Source: VFJJ01 sp031362415
Lineage (GTDB): Bacteria > Actinomycetota > Acidimicrobiia > IMCC26256 > VFJJ01
Assembly (NCBI GenBank): GCA_031362415.1
Contig: JANLSK010000312.1
Location: forward strand, 62,001-126,000
Direction of reading: 5' to 3'
DNA: 64,000 nt
A model generated the notes under the pieces. That model did no database searches. It saw only the letters and a program-made list of their open reading frames with translations, and was not told the origin of the DNA. The translations under genes were made by a program, and so were the position numbers. Shown piece after piece: positions 26,001-34,666 of this stretch; the stretch's first letter is position 1, and the number at the start of each line of letters is the position of its first letter.

Positions 26001-26031
26001 ACCCGCGACCGGCGAGCCGCCGGTCGCGGGT
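26001..26031. terminator. 13-bp perfect hairpin between convergent genes
   Basis: ACCCGCGACCGGC (26001-26013) pairs perfectly with GCCGGTCGCGGGT (26019-26031) around a 5-base GAGCC loop, between the GT2 stop (25984) and the BldC stop (26049). It is a strong GC stem without a T-tract, suitable as a bidirectional terminator. Confidence 0.75.
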
Positions 26032-26048
26032 GGTGGTCGCGGCTGGCG

Positions 26049-26261
26049 CTAGTCGCGGTCGAATTCGTCGAGGAGCTTGCGAACCTCGGACTCGGGGAAG
26101 CGTCGGTGTCCGCCGAACGTGCGGCGCGAGGCCAGACGGCCTGCGTCGGCCCACCGGCTCACCGTCTTGGGGTTGACCCGGAACATCCGCGCCACTTCCC
26201 CAGGCGTCAACCAGCGCTCGTTCGAACGGGTGCTCGACCTGCCCTGCTCTTGATCGTTCAT
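26049..26261 (-). CDS. bldC: BldC-type MerR-family DNA-binding protein
   Basis: A 70-aa regulator consisting only of a MerR-type winged helix-turn-helix: WLTPGEVARMFRVNPKTVSR, WADAGRLASRRTFGGHRRF, ESEVRKLLDE. This is the hallmark of BldC, which in Streptomyces controls entry into development and binds direct repeats cooperatively. No effector domain is present. ATG 26261 with GAGG upstream is chosen over an in-frame start at 26345. In a non-filamentous relative the role may differ. Confidence 0.9.
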   Translation of the reverse strand: MNDQEQGRSSTRSNERWLTPGEVARMFRVNPKTVSRWADAGRLASRRTFGGHRRFPESEVRKLLDEFDRD

Positions 26262-26580
26262 CTCAGTGACCTCGCGTTCTCGGACCGTCAGATCATCGAC
26301 CGGATCGCCGCCATTTCTGAACCGTGACGGCTTCGATTCCACCATTGACTGCAGCGCTCAAACGTCTGCCGTGCGTTCCCAAAGATTCTGGTTCTCGTTC
26401 ATGAAGCAGACATGAAGAGTCGGACGTTTCCGACAGTGACCTCTCGGGGTCCACCCACCCGCGTTCGCTCCCCACTGTAGGCCGAGCCGCTGCAGAAAAG
26501 GTCGTCGACATGCGGCGCAGTGCGAACGGCGCACGACGACAGTGGGCCGGCGACTCCCGCAGCGCCTGCCGCCGGCACGC
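26262..26580. promoter_or_regulatory. Long upstream region of bldC with two dyads
   Basis: No gene is seen in 319 bases. Two inverted repeats stand out: TTCATG-7-CATGAA (26398-26416) and GTCGGA-4-TCCGAC (26419-26434). They adjoin and could bind a regulator of bldC. The assignment rests only on symmetry. Confidence 0.35.
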
Positions 26581-27369
26581 TCACACCGCCAGGAACTCGG
26601 CGATCACCGGCCAGGCCGTGGGGTCCTGGAGCATGAAGACGTGTCCCCCGTCGAAGAGCTCGAGCCGCGAACCGGAGATCTGGCGCGCCATCGCCTCCTG
26701 GTTGACGAGCGGTGCGATGCCGTCGTAGCGGCCGGCGGCGATCAGGACGGGCATGGTGAGTCGGGGAAGCCGGTCGAACGTGTCGTGGTGCAACCGGGCC
26801 GCGAGCTGGAGCTTCATCCCCTGCTCCTGACGGGGATCGGGGGCCGCGGCCGCCGAGGCGGCCATCATCTGCATGATTGAACGGTACGCCTCGCCGGCGT
26901 CATCACCGCGCGTGTCGATGAGCGTGCGGTTGGCCTGCTCCCGCTCATCGCGGGGCAGCTCCCAGAGCTCGTGGAGCGGGTAGCTCGATCCTCCGGCGCC
27001 CCCGGGTGACGTGCAGGCGAGCACGAGACGTTCGACGCGCTCGGGCCAGGTGACCGCCAGCTCCTGGGCCACCATGCCCCCGAACGAGACGCCGATCACC
27101 CGGCACGTGTCCCAGCCGAGGTGCTCGAGCAGCCCGGCGGCATCGGCGGCGTAGTCGGCCATGGTGGGCGGACGATCACCCCAGCCCGTCTGTCCGAGGC
27201 AGCGCTGGTCGTAGAGTGCGAGGTCGCAGTTCTCGACGAGCGGTCCGGCCAGGAAGCGCATCGTCCGCAGGTCACCACCGCTGCCGTTCACGAACAGCAC
27301 CCGCGGCGCGCCCGGGAGCCCGACCCGCTCGTGGTAGATCTCGATCCCGTTGACCGTGGCCATGGGCAT
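26581..27369 (-). CDS. Alpha/beta hydrolase
   Basis: A 262-aa hydrolase. The nucleophile elbow is GVSFGGM with Ser95, the oxyanion region is FVNGSGGD, and the likely acid and His are in GRYDGIAP and DGGHVFMLQ. It resembles 3-oxoadipate enol-lactonase or BphD-like hydrolases of catabolic pathways. It starts 12 bases after the SDR gene, so the two are co-transcribed, divergent from an acyl-CoA ligase. The substrate is not determinable. Confidence 0.88.
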   Translation of the reverse strand: MPMATVNGIEIYHERVGLPGAPRVLFVNGSGGDLRTMRFLAGPLVENCDLALYDQRCLGQTGWGDRPPTMADYAADAAGLLEHLGWDTCRVIGVSFGGMVAQELAVTWPERVERLVLACTSPGGAGGSSYPLHELWELPRDEREQANRTLIDTRGDDAGEAYRSIMQMMAASAAAAPDPRQEQGMKLQLAARLHHDTFDRLPRLTMPVLIAAGRYDGIAPLVNQEAMARQISGSRLELFDGGHVFMLQDPTAWPVIAEFLAV

Positions 27370-27381
27370 GGCTGCGCTCCC

Positions 27382-28245
27382 TCAGGTGGGTGTGGACGGA
27401 TCGGGTACCGGCACGGCGAGCGGGAGTCCATCGGGACCCCGTCCTTCGTACAGGCGTTGGACGTATCCCCGCAGGTGACCGTCGCGATCGGTCGAGCGGT
27501 CGGCGAGCATGGCGGCGTCCTCGTCATGGGTGACGATGAGGAACCGCTCCTCCTCGATGGCCACGGCCACCATCTCACCCACGGCTTCGGGCTCGACGGC
27601 TCGTGACATGTGGGCGGGGAAGTTGGTCCAGGCCGGGTCGGTGATGCCGGCGAACCGGGCCGTCTCGCCCAGGTTCGTGGCCACCAGCCCCGGGCACAGA
27701 CACGACACGCCGACGCCCTTGGGCACCAGGTGGAGATACAGGCCCTCCGACAGGCCCACGACGGCGTGCTTCGACGTGATGTACGGGATGGCGTCGTAGC
27801 TGTAGGCGTACAGACCAGCGACCGAGGCCGTGTTCACCACCCAGCCCGAGCCCTGGTCGATCAGGTGGGGCACGAAGGCCCGGATGCCCCGGACGACGCT
27901 GAACGTGTTCACCTCGAGCTGCCACCGCCACATGTCCATGGGGACCTGCTCGGGCGGGCCGAGCACCGACGCCCCGGCGTTGTTCATCACGACATCGACC
28001 CGGCCCATCTCGGCGATCGTCCGGGCTGCCAGCGCGTCGACGTCGTCGTCGGACGTGACATCGCAGCGCACGCCGATCGCCTTGGCCCCCATGGCCTCCA
28101 GCTCGGCGACGACGGCCGCCGTGCGCTGCTCGTGGATGTCGGCGATCACCACGGCTGCGCCGCGACGGGCGAACGCCAGGGCCGAGCCCCGTCCGATGCC
28201 CGAAGCGCCACCGGTGACGACGGCGACCGTTCCTGCGAGATCCAT
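27382..28245 (-). CDS. Short-chain dehydrogenase/reductase
   Basis: Classical SDR of 287 aa. The NAD(P) motif is TGGASGIGRG, with DVVMNNAGAS, the catalytic Ser in VVNTASVAG and YxxxK in YITSKHAVVG. CPGLVATNLGE follows the active site. The C-terminus (YVQRLYEGRGPDGLPL) is longer than usual. It is first gene of an operon with the alpha/beta hydrolase and divergent from the CoA ligase at 28389, pointing to a small catabolic module. Confidence 0.92.
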   Translation of the reverse strand: MDLAGTVAVVTGGASGIGRGSALAFARRGAAVVIADIHEQRTAAVVAELEAMGAKAIGVRCDVTSDDDVDALAARTIAEMGRVDVVMNNAGASVLGPPEQVPMDMWRWQLEVNTFSVVRGIRAFVPHLIDQGSGWVVNTASVAGLYAYSYDAIPYITSKHAVVGLSEGLYLHLVPKGVGVSCLCPGLVATNLGETARFAGITDPAWTNFPAHMSRAVEPEAVGEMVAVAIEEERFLIVTHDEDAAMLADRSTDRDGHLRGYVQRLYEGRGPDGLPLAVPVPDPSTPT

Positions 28246-28388
28246 ACGGGTGCTCCCGGTGATAGTGGCGATGGAGGCGGGTGGCCGCGTGGCGCAGCGT
28301 CCCGCCAGGCCGTCGGATGACGCCCGACGGTAGCCGGCCCGTATCCTGCGGGGCCTCGAACCTCAACCCCGCCGCGGAGGCCCCCGCC

Positions 28389-29978
28389 ATGGCCGAACCC
28401 CTCTACGACGCGCGCACCTTCTGGGAGATGCTCGATCGCCGGGCTGCACTGTCGCCCGAGCAGCCGTTCCTGATCGACGACACCGACCGGCGGGTTACGT
28501 TCACGGCGTTCACGGCCTGGGCCGAGCGGGTGGCGGCTGGTCTGCACGACCGAGGGGTCACCGAGGGGACAGTCGTCACCTGGCAGCTCCCCACGCGCAT
28601 CGAGACCATCGTGGCTTCCTTCGCGCTCTCGCGTCTCGGCGCGGTGCAGAATCCGATTCTCCCGATCTATCGGGAGCGCGAGGTCGGCTTCGCCTTGCGG
28701 CAGTTGGGCGCGGCCGTGGTGCTGATACCGGGGACCTGGCGGGGCTTCGACTACCGGGCCATGGTCGATGCCCTCGTCGACCGTCTCGTCGCCGACGACC
28801 GCCCGCGCCCGATCGTCCTCGACTGCTACGACACACTTCCCGAGGGCGATCCGGCCACCCTGCCCCCGCCGCCCGTGGCAGCGGCCACGCCCGAGTCGGC
28901 GCCGATCCGGTGGGTCTATTACACCTCGGGCACGACGGCCGACCCCAAGGGCGTGCAGCACACCGACGAGACGCTCATCGCGGGCGGGGTCGGGCTGGCC
29001 ATGGCCATGGAGGCGTCGCCGAGCGACGTGGGCTCGATCGCCTTTCCCTACACGCACATCGGCGGCCCTGACTACATCGTGAGCTGCGTGACCCAGGGCT
29101 TTCCGGCCGTGGTGCTGGAGACGTTCACACCCGCAGCGGCCGTGGAGACCTTCCGCCGCCACGGGGTCACCATGGCGGGCGGCGGTACGGCGTTCTACCT
29201 GGCGTACCTGAACGAGCAACGCAAGCAGCCCGGCGACAAGCTCATCCCGAGCCTGCGGCTGCTCTCGGGCGGGGGCGCACCCAAGCCGCCCGAGATCTTC
29301 TGGGAAGTCATGAACGAGCTCCAGTGCCGCGGCGCGGTGCACGGCTACGGCATGACCGAGTGCCCGATGATCGCTCAGGGTTCGCCGAGCGACACCGACG
29401 AGCAGCTGGCCCACTCCGACGGCGCTCCCGTGCACGGCTGCGAGGTCACCATCGTCACGAGCGACGGGAGCATCGCCGGACCGAACGAGGTGGGCGAGGT
29501 GCGCCTCGCCGGACCCATGGTGTTCAAGGGCTACACCGATCCGGCGCTGAACGCCGACGCCTTCGACGAGCAGGGCCGGTTCCGCACCGGCGATCTCGGA
29601 CTCGTGCGCCCCGACGGCCACGTGAGCCTCACCGGGCGCATCAAGGACGTGATCATCCGCAAGGGCGAGAACGTCTCGGCCAAGGAGATCGAAGACATCC
29701 TGTACACGCATCCGTCGGTCGGCGACTGTGCGGTGATCGGCCTGCCCGACCGCGAGCGCGGTGAGCGGGTGTGCGCGGTGGTCGAGACCGCTCCGGGCGC
29801 CGAGCCGCTCACCTTCGCCGCCCTGGTCGAATGGTGCCGCCAGGCGGGACTGATGGTGCAGAAGATCCCCGAGCAGCTCGAGGTGCGCGAGACCCTGCCC
29901 CGCAACGCAACGTTCAAGATCCTCAAGTACCAGTTGCGTTCCGAGCTCGAGCACCAGGCGTGGACGCCATCGGGTTGA
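28389..29978 (+). CDS. AMP-binding acyl-CoA synthetase/ligase
   Basis: ANL-superfamily adenylating enzyme, 529 aa. The P-loop is YYTSGTTADPKGV, the A5 region GYGMTE, the hinge region RFRTGDLGLVRPDGHV, then GRIKDVIIRKGENVSAKEIE, and the late catalytic Lys lies in NATFKILKYQL. It activates a carboxylic acid with ATP and CoA; layout suggests a medium-chain or cyclic acid. ATG 28389 follows a weak ribosome site. It is divergent from the SDR-hydrolase operon. Confidence 0.92.
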   Translation: MAEPLYDARTFWEMLDRRAALSPEQPFLIDDTDRRVTFTAFTAWAERVAAGLHDRGVTEGTVVTWQLPTRIETIVASFALSRLGAVQNPILPIYREREVGFALRQLGAAVVLIPGTWRGFDYRAMVDALVDRLVADDRPRPIVLDCYDTLPEGDPATLPPPPVAAATPESAPIRWVYYTSGTTADPKGVQHTDETLIAGGVGLAMAMEASPSDVGSIAFPYTHIGGPDYIVSCVTQGFPAVVLETFTPAAAVETFRRHGVTMAGGGTAFYLAYLNEQRKQPGDKLIPSLRLLSGGGAPKPPEIFWEVMNELQCRGAVHGYGMTECPMIAQGSPSDTDEQLAHSDGAPVHGCEVTIVTSDGSIAGPNEVGEVRLAGPMVFKGYTDPALNADAFDEQGRFRTGDLGLVRPDGHVSLTGRIKDVIIRKGENVSAKEIEDILYTHPSVGDCAVIGLPDRERGERVCAVVETAPGAEPLTFAALVEWCRQAGLMVQKIPEQLEVRETLPRNATFKILKYQLRSELEHQAWTPSG

Positions 29979-30035
29979 CGGGTGCCTCGGCGACACGCTC
30001 CGGACGCTGCAGCCGCGGCCGCGTGCCGGCGACGA

Positions 30036-31166
30036 TCAGCGCATCGTGGGCGCGTAGGGCGACTGCTCGATGTCGTCACGGGTGAGCGCGGCGACGGAGG
30101 GACGGCCGACGAGCGCCAGTGCGGCGTGGATCTCGCTGCGGAGGATCTCCAACACCCGGGCCACACCGTCGGCTCCATCGGCCGCGAGACCCCACACCGC
30201 GGGACGGCCGACGGCCACGACCGAGGCCCCGAGCGCCAAGGCCTTGAGGACGTCCGGCCCCCGCCGCACACCGCCGTCGAGCCCCACCGGAATGTCATGG
30301 CCCACCTCGGCCGCGATCGCAGGGAGCGCGTCGAGTGCCGCCGGAGCACCGTCGAGCTGACGCCCGCCGTGGTTCGAGACGAACACCGATGCGGCTCCGC
30401 ACTCGACGGCCGTCCGGGCATCCTCGGGGTGCAGGATCCCCTTGGCGATCCAAGGCAGGCCGATGGCCGTGGTGACCCGCTCGATGTCGGTCCAGGTCCA
30501 GCCCGGACCCTGGAAGGCCATCCGGGCTGCAAGCTCGGCGGCGGTGTAGTTCCCCTGCGACACCACGGGATCGGGGGCGAACCGGTGCTCGGCCGGGGCG
30601 TCGCGCCAGCCGGCCTGATCGACGTCGAGCGTCATCACCAGCGCGCTGAAACCGGCCCCAGCCGCACGACGCCCGAGATCGACGACCGTGTCGGGACGGC
30701 CGAGCGACGAGACCTGGAGATACCGGGCCCCATCGGGCGCCGCGGCCCGGGGAACGCTGAAGGCCAAGGCGGCGTTGGAGCTGAGGATCGCCGCGGTGCC
30801 GGCCCGGGATGCACCGCGCACCACCGCGCACTGGCCGTCGGGATGGAAGACGGTGTCGAAGCCGAACGGCGCCACCAGCACCGGAAAAGCCAGGTGCTCG
30901 CCGAGGAACGCGCACGACAGGTCGGGATCGGCATGGCCCGTTCCCACCCGGGGCCGGAACTGCCACCGGTCGAACGCCGCCCGGTTGGCCCGCACCGTCC
31001 ACTGCTCGCCCGAGCCTGCTTCAAGGTACGCCCAGGCCGCATCGGGGAGGCCCCTCCGAGCCGAGCGCTCGATCTCGGCCAGCGTCGCGAAGCGCTCGGC
31101 CGATCCCCAGGTGGTGACCCGGGGCCCGGGGGGCTCGGGGCCGGCGTTGCCTGCGGGCGGCGTCAT
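30036..31166 (-). CDS. FMN-dependent alpha-hydroxy-acid oxidase
   Basis: TIM-barrel flavoprotein of 376 aa from the lactate/glycolate oxidase family. The active-site His and Arg are in SNHGGRQLDGAPAAL, and the FMN phosphate site is GLDGGVRRGPDVLKALALGA. The N-terminal DAAWAYLEAGSG matches the family's first helix. Its ATG overlaps the stop of the 2-hydroxyacid dehydrogenase gene by ATGA, so an oxidase and a dehydrogenase for hydroxyacids are made together. An open frame extends upstream but lies over that gene. Confidence 0.9.
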   Translation of the reverse strand: MTPPAGNAGPEPPGPRVTTWGSAERFATLAEIERSARRGLPDAAWAYLEAGSGEQWTVRANRAAFDRWQFRPRVGTGHADPDLSCAFLGEHLAFPVLVAPFGFDTVFHPDGQCAVVRGASRAGTAAILSSNAALAFSVPRAAAPDGARYLQVSSLGRPDTVVDLGRRAAGAGFSALVMTLDVDQAGWRDAPAEHRFAPDPVVSQGNYTAAELAARMAFQGPGWTWTDIERVTTAIGLPWIAKGILHPEDARTAVECGAASVFVSNHGGRQLDGAPAALDALPAIAAEVGHDIPVGLDGGVRRGPDVLKALALGASVVAVGRPAVWGLAADGADGVARVLEILRSEIHAALALVGRPSVAALTRDDIEQSPYAPTMR

Positions 31167-32191
31167 GTGGGGTCCTCGGCCGGGATGGCCCAGGCCGGTG
31201 CGTCGGTCGGGAGGTCGGCGGCGGCCACCTCGTGCTCGATCGGCTCTCCGGCCACGTAGCGGCGGAGGCTCTCGGCGAAGGCCCGGGCCGCTCGATCGTG
31301 GCGGCCGGCGCCACCAGCCGAGGTGTGAGCCGTGGCCACCACTCGAGGATGCTGCCAGAGTCGACTTTCGACGGGCAGGGGCTCGGTCGCGAACACGTCG
31401 AGCACGGCCCGCTCGGGAACGCCCCGATCGAGCGCGTCGAGCAGCGCGGGCTCGTCGACCAACGAACCACGGGCCACGTTCACCAGGAGCGAACCGGGCT
31501 TCATGGCTTCGAGGAACGCCGCGTCGACCAGCCCGCGGGTGGTGTCGGAGCCGGGGACGGCCAGCACCACCACGTCGGCCCGGGGAACCAGCGCAGGGAC
31601 GGCTGCGGGAACGTGGATCTCGTCGACCGGTTCGGTGCCCGTCGGTGTGCGGCGGACGCCGATGACGGTGGCACCGAAGGCCCGCGCCCGCTCGGCGACC
31701 GCGGCGCCGATCCCGCCCAGCCCGATCACCAGCCAGGTGGTTCCGTGGACCTCCCTGAACTCGGCCCGCCGCCACCGGCTCTGGCCCTGGTCGGCCCGCC
31801 ACGCTTCCAGCGGCTGATAGCAGGCGAGCACCTGGGCCAGCACGTACTCGGCGATGCTGATCCCGTTCACGTGCGTCGTCGACAGCCGCACGCCGTGCCG
31901 GGCGAGGTCGCCGAAGAACGCGGCGTCGACGCCGGCCGACGCGGTGTGCGTCCAGCGGAGCGTCTCCGAGCCCAGCGCCAACTCCAGCATGGGTTTCACG
32001 GTGCCGTCGAAGAACGTGTCGATCGACAACCACATCACGTCGGGTCGGGCGCCGCCATCGCCATCGCTGGTGGTGCCGTCGGCCGCCATGGTCAGCCACC
32101 GGGCGTCAGGAGCGGCGCCGTGCAGGAGACCCGTCCACCGGTCGTAGGCGGCACGGCTCACGAGGATCTGGATCGGGTGCTCAGCGGCCAC
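31163..32191 (-). CDS. D-isomer 2-hydroxyacid dehydrogenase
   Basis: NAD-dependent dehydrogenase of 342 aa. The nucleotide motif is VIGLGGIGAAVAERA, the catalytic Arg lies in VNVARGSLVDEPALL, and the catalytic His in VVATAHTSAGG. The residues before the NAD domain (THVNGISIAEYVLAQVLA) match the family. GTG start. It is coupled to the FMN oxidase downstream and divergent from the RNase HI fusion gene. Confidence 0.9.
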   Translation of the reverse strand: MAAEHPIQILVSRAAYDRWTGLLHGAAPDARWLTMAADGTTSDGDGGARPDVMWLSIDTFFDGTVKPMLELALGSETLRWTHTASAGVDAAFFGDLARHGVRLSTTHVNGISIAEYVLAQVLACYQPLEAWRADQGQSRWRRAEFREVHGTTWLVIGLGGIGAAVAERARAFGATVIGVRRTPTGTEPVDEIHVPAAVPALVPRADVVVLAVPGSDTTRGLVDAAFLEAMKPGSLLVNVARGSLVDEPALLDALDRGVPERAVLDVFATEPLPVESRLWQHPRVVATAHTSAGGAGRHDRAARAFAESLRRYVAGEPIEHEVAAADLPTDAPAWAIPAEDPT

Positions 32192-32244
32192 GGATCGGCA
32201 TCGTAGGCGCCGGTGATGCCAGGCTCGCGGGGGAGGGTGACGGT

Positions 32245-33357
32245 GTGACGACGACGACGAACGTGTACACCGACGGGGCCTGCCTCCGGAACCCGGGTCC
32301 GGGGGGCTGGGCCTGGGCCGTTGCCGACGGTCCGTTCGCCAGCGGACACACCCCGCAAACCACCAATCAGCGCATGGAGATCACCGCGGCGCTCGAGGCG
32401 GTGCGGGCGCTCACCGGGCCCGTGGAGGTGGTGAGCGACTCGACCTACGTCGTCAACTGCTTCATCCAGGGCTGGTGGCGGAAGTGGCTCGCCACGGGAT
32501 GGGTCAACTCGAAGAAGGAGCCCGTCGCCAACCGCGACCTCTGGGAGCCGTTCATCGATCTCGTCCGCCAACGCGATGACGTGACGTTCCGTTGGGTGAA
32601 GGGCCACAGCGGCGATCCGATGAACGACGCCGTCGACCGTCTGGCCACCACCGCAGCCAAGGACCAGACGGGCCAGACCGGGGCCCGGCTCGACCTGGCC
32701 TGGGTCGCCACGCTCGCAGCCGACGCGCCGGGAGCCCGCACCGGCGCCCGGGCGGCAGGATCATCGGCGACGACCACTCCCAACGGGGCTTCAACGACCG
32801 CAGGATCGGGCCGGCCGGCCGCGGCGGCGACCACGGGAGGTCGACCAGCGATCCCCGGCGGTCGCCTGATCGCCGTCGTCGGCCATCGCCCGCCCGAGCT
32901 GGGCGGCTACGGCGACAACCCGATCGCGACGGCCACCCGCGACCGTCTGGTCGAGATCCTGGCGGCCAAGGCCCGCCTGCATCCCGACCTCGTGGTGCTC
33001 ACCGGGCTGGGCCTGGGTGCCGAGCAGCTCGGGGCCGAGGCCGCGGCCATCGCCGGTCTCCCGTACGTGGCCGTGCTCGCCTACCCGCAGCCCGATGCGG
33101 TCTGGCCCGAAGCCAGCCGAGCGCGCTATCGGCGGCTTCTCCACGACGCGCACAGCGAGGTGCTCATCTCGAAGGACACGCCAGCGACCAAACAGGACGC
33201 CGGCCGGGCCATGGCCCGACGCGACGCCTGGCTGGCCCGTCACGCTGCCGAGGCCGTCGCTGTCTGGGACGGGCGCGAGGAGTTCACCGGCCGCCTGGTG
33301 CGCTCGTTCGAGGACCATCTCGGCGACGACGTGTGGGTTCTCGCTCCCGGGGCTTGA
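32245..33357 (+). CDS. RNase HI fused to a SLOG (YspA/DUF1273-like) domain
   Basis: A two-domain protein, 370 aa. Residues 1-140 are RNase HI with all acidic ligands: Asp10 (YTDGACLRNPGPGG), Glu45 (RMEITAALEA), Asp65 (SDSTYVV), His121 and Asp131 (KGHSGDPMNDAVDRLA). A Thr/Ala/Gly linker (about 160-205) leads to a Rossmann-like SLOG domain starting LIAVVGHRPPELGGYGDNP, with LVVLTGLGLGAEQLGAE. RNase HI cuts RNA in RNA-DNA hybrids; SLOG domains bind nucleotides or nucleotide-derived signals. GGGAGGG lies eight bases before GTG 32245. Confidence 0.85.
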   Translation: MTTTTNVYTDGACLRNPGPGGWAWAVADGPFASGHTPQTTNQRMEITAALEAVRALTGPVEVVSDSTYVVNCFIQGWWRKWLATGWVNSKKEPVANRDLWEPFIDLVRQRDDVTFRWVKGHSGDPMNDAVDRLATTAAKDQTGQTGARLDLAWVATLAADAPGARTGARAAGSSATTTPNGASTTAGSGRPAAAATTGGRPAIPGGRLIAVVGHRPPELGGYGDNPIATATRDRLVEILAAKARLHPDLVVLTGLGLGAEQLGAEAAAIAGLPYVAVLAYPQPDAVWPEASRARYRRLLHDAHSEVLISKDTPATKQDAGRAMARRDAWLARHAAEAVAVWDGREEFTGRLVRSFEDHLGDDVWVLAPGA

Positions 33358-33394
33358 GAGTCCGGTGCGGGCCGAGGGGCGCCGAGGCCGCGCA

Positions 33395-34666
33395 GTGAGC
33401 CAGCATGCGCCCGTGGACGAGAACGACGGCACGGCCGTAAAACCACTGGCGGGGATCACGGTGCTCGACGTGAGCCGCGTCGTGTCCGGGCCCACGTGCT
33501 GCTTCTGGCTCGCCGCGCTGGGCGCCGAGGTGATCAGGATCGAGGCCCCCGGCGGGGACGTCACCTGGATCGCGCCTCCGTTCGTGGGACCCGACGGCGT
33601 GCACCGGGGCGTCCGGGGACCGCGTGACATCGCGGTGAGCGCCCTGCGCAAGGGCCGGGGCAAGCGCTCGGTGGTGCTCGACCTGAAGTCGGCGGGTGGT
33701 CGCGATGCCTTCGTGCGACTGGTCGAGCGCGCCGACGTGCTCGTGGAGAACTTCACGCCGGGCGTGATGGCGGCGTTGGGCTTGGCCTACGACGATCTCG
33801 TCGCTCACAACGACGGTCTCGTGTACTGCTCGATCACCGGGTTCGGTCCCGACGGGCCCTACCGCGATCGACCGTCGATGGATCTCGTGGTGCAGGCCAT
33901 GTCCGGGCTGATGGCCAAGACGGGTTTCCCCGACGGACCTCCGACCAAGGTCGGAGCCACCATCGGCGACCAGCTCCCCGGGGTGTTCGCGGCGCTCGGA
34001 ATCGTCGCCGCGCTCCGCCAGCGTGACCGCGATCCCTTGCGGCGAGGGCAGATCGTCGATGTGGCCATGTTCGACGCGCTCGTCGCTCTCGTGTGGGACG
34101 AGCCCGTCGACGACTACGAAGCCCAGGGTTTTCCGATGCGGGTGGGCAACGCCGACTCCCGCGGGGCACCGCTCGACGCGTACCCCACTGCCGACGGCTG
34201 GATCACCGTGGTCATCGTGAGCGACTCGCAATGGGACCGGATGGCGCGCCTGCTGGACCGGGCCGACCTGGCCGAGCGCTATCCCACGATCCGGCTGCGC
34301 GGCGAGGCCCGCGACGAGATCAACGGGGTGGTCGCCGACTGGTGCCGGTCGCGGTCGACGGTGGAGGTGGCAGCGGCCTTCGAACGCATCGAGATCCCGT
34401 CGGGCGTCGTTGCCGCGCCCTGGTCGGCCCCCCGTGATCCCCAGGTGGTGCACCGCGGCTCGCTCGAACGCCTCGGCCATCCCGATCTCACCGAGCGCTC
34501 GCCGTACCACGGCCCCGTGCTGCCGCTGCGCCTGTCACGCGCCGATGTCAGGGCCACCACCCCGGCCGAGCCCCTCGGCACCTCGACCGAAGCCGTGCTA
34601 CGCGACATCGCCGGCTACACCGACGCCGAGATCGCCGAGCTCCGCCGCTCGGGTGCGCTCGGCTGA
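33395..34666 (+). CDS. Family III CoA-transferase (CaiB/BaiF type)
   Basis: A 423-aa CoA-transferase that moves CoA between organic acids. Features are the N-terminal GITVLDVSRVVSGPTC, DVLVENFTPGVMAALGL, the catalytic Asp in PSMDLVVQAMSG, and VDVAMFDALVALV. Possible GTG starts are 33365, 33395 and 33413; 33395 has GAGG at suitable distance. The last 69 bases overlap the 3' end of the convergent WYL regulator gene. Confidence 0.88.
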   Translation: MSQHAPVDENDGTAVKPLAGITVLDVSRVVSGPTCCFWLAALGAEVIRIEAPGGDVTWIAPPFVGPDGVHRGVRGPRDIAVSALRKGRGKRSVVLDLKSAGGRDAFVRLVERADVLVENFTPGVMAALGLAYDDLVAHNDGLVYCSITGFGPDGPYRDRPSMDLVVQAMSGLMAKTGFPDGPPTKVGATIGDQLPGVFAALGIVAALRQRDRDPLRRGQIVDVAMFDALVALVWDEPVDDYEAQGFPMRVGNADSRGAPLDAYPTADGWITVVIVSDSQWDRMARLLDRADLAERYPTIRLRGEARDEINGVVADWCRSRSTVEVAAAFERIEIPSGVVAAPWSAPRDPQVVHRGSLERLGHPDLTERSPYHGPVLPLRLSRADVRATTPAEPLGTSTEAVLRDIAGYTDAEIAELRRSGALG

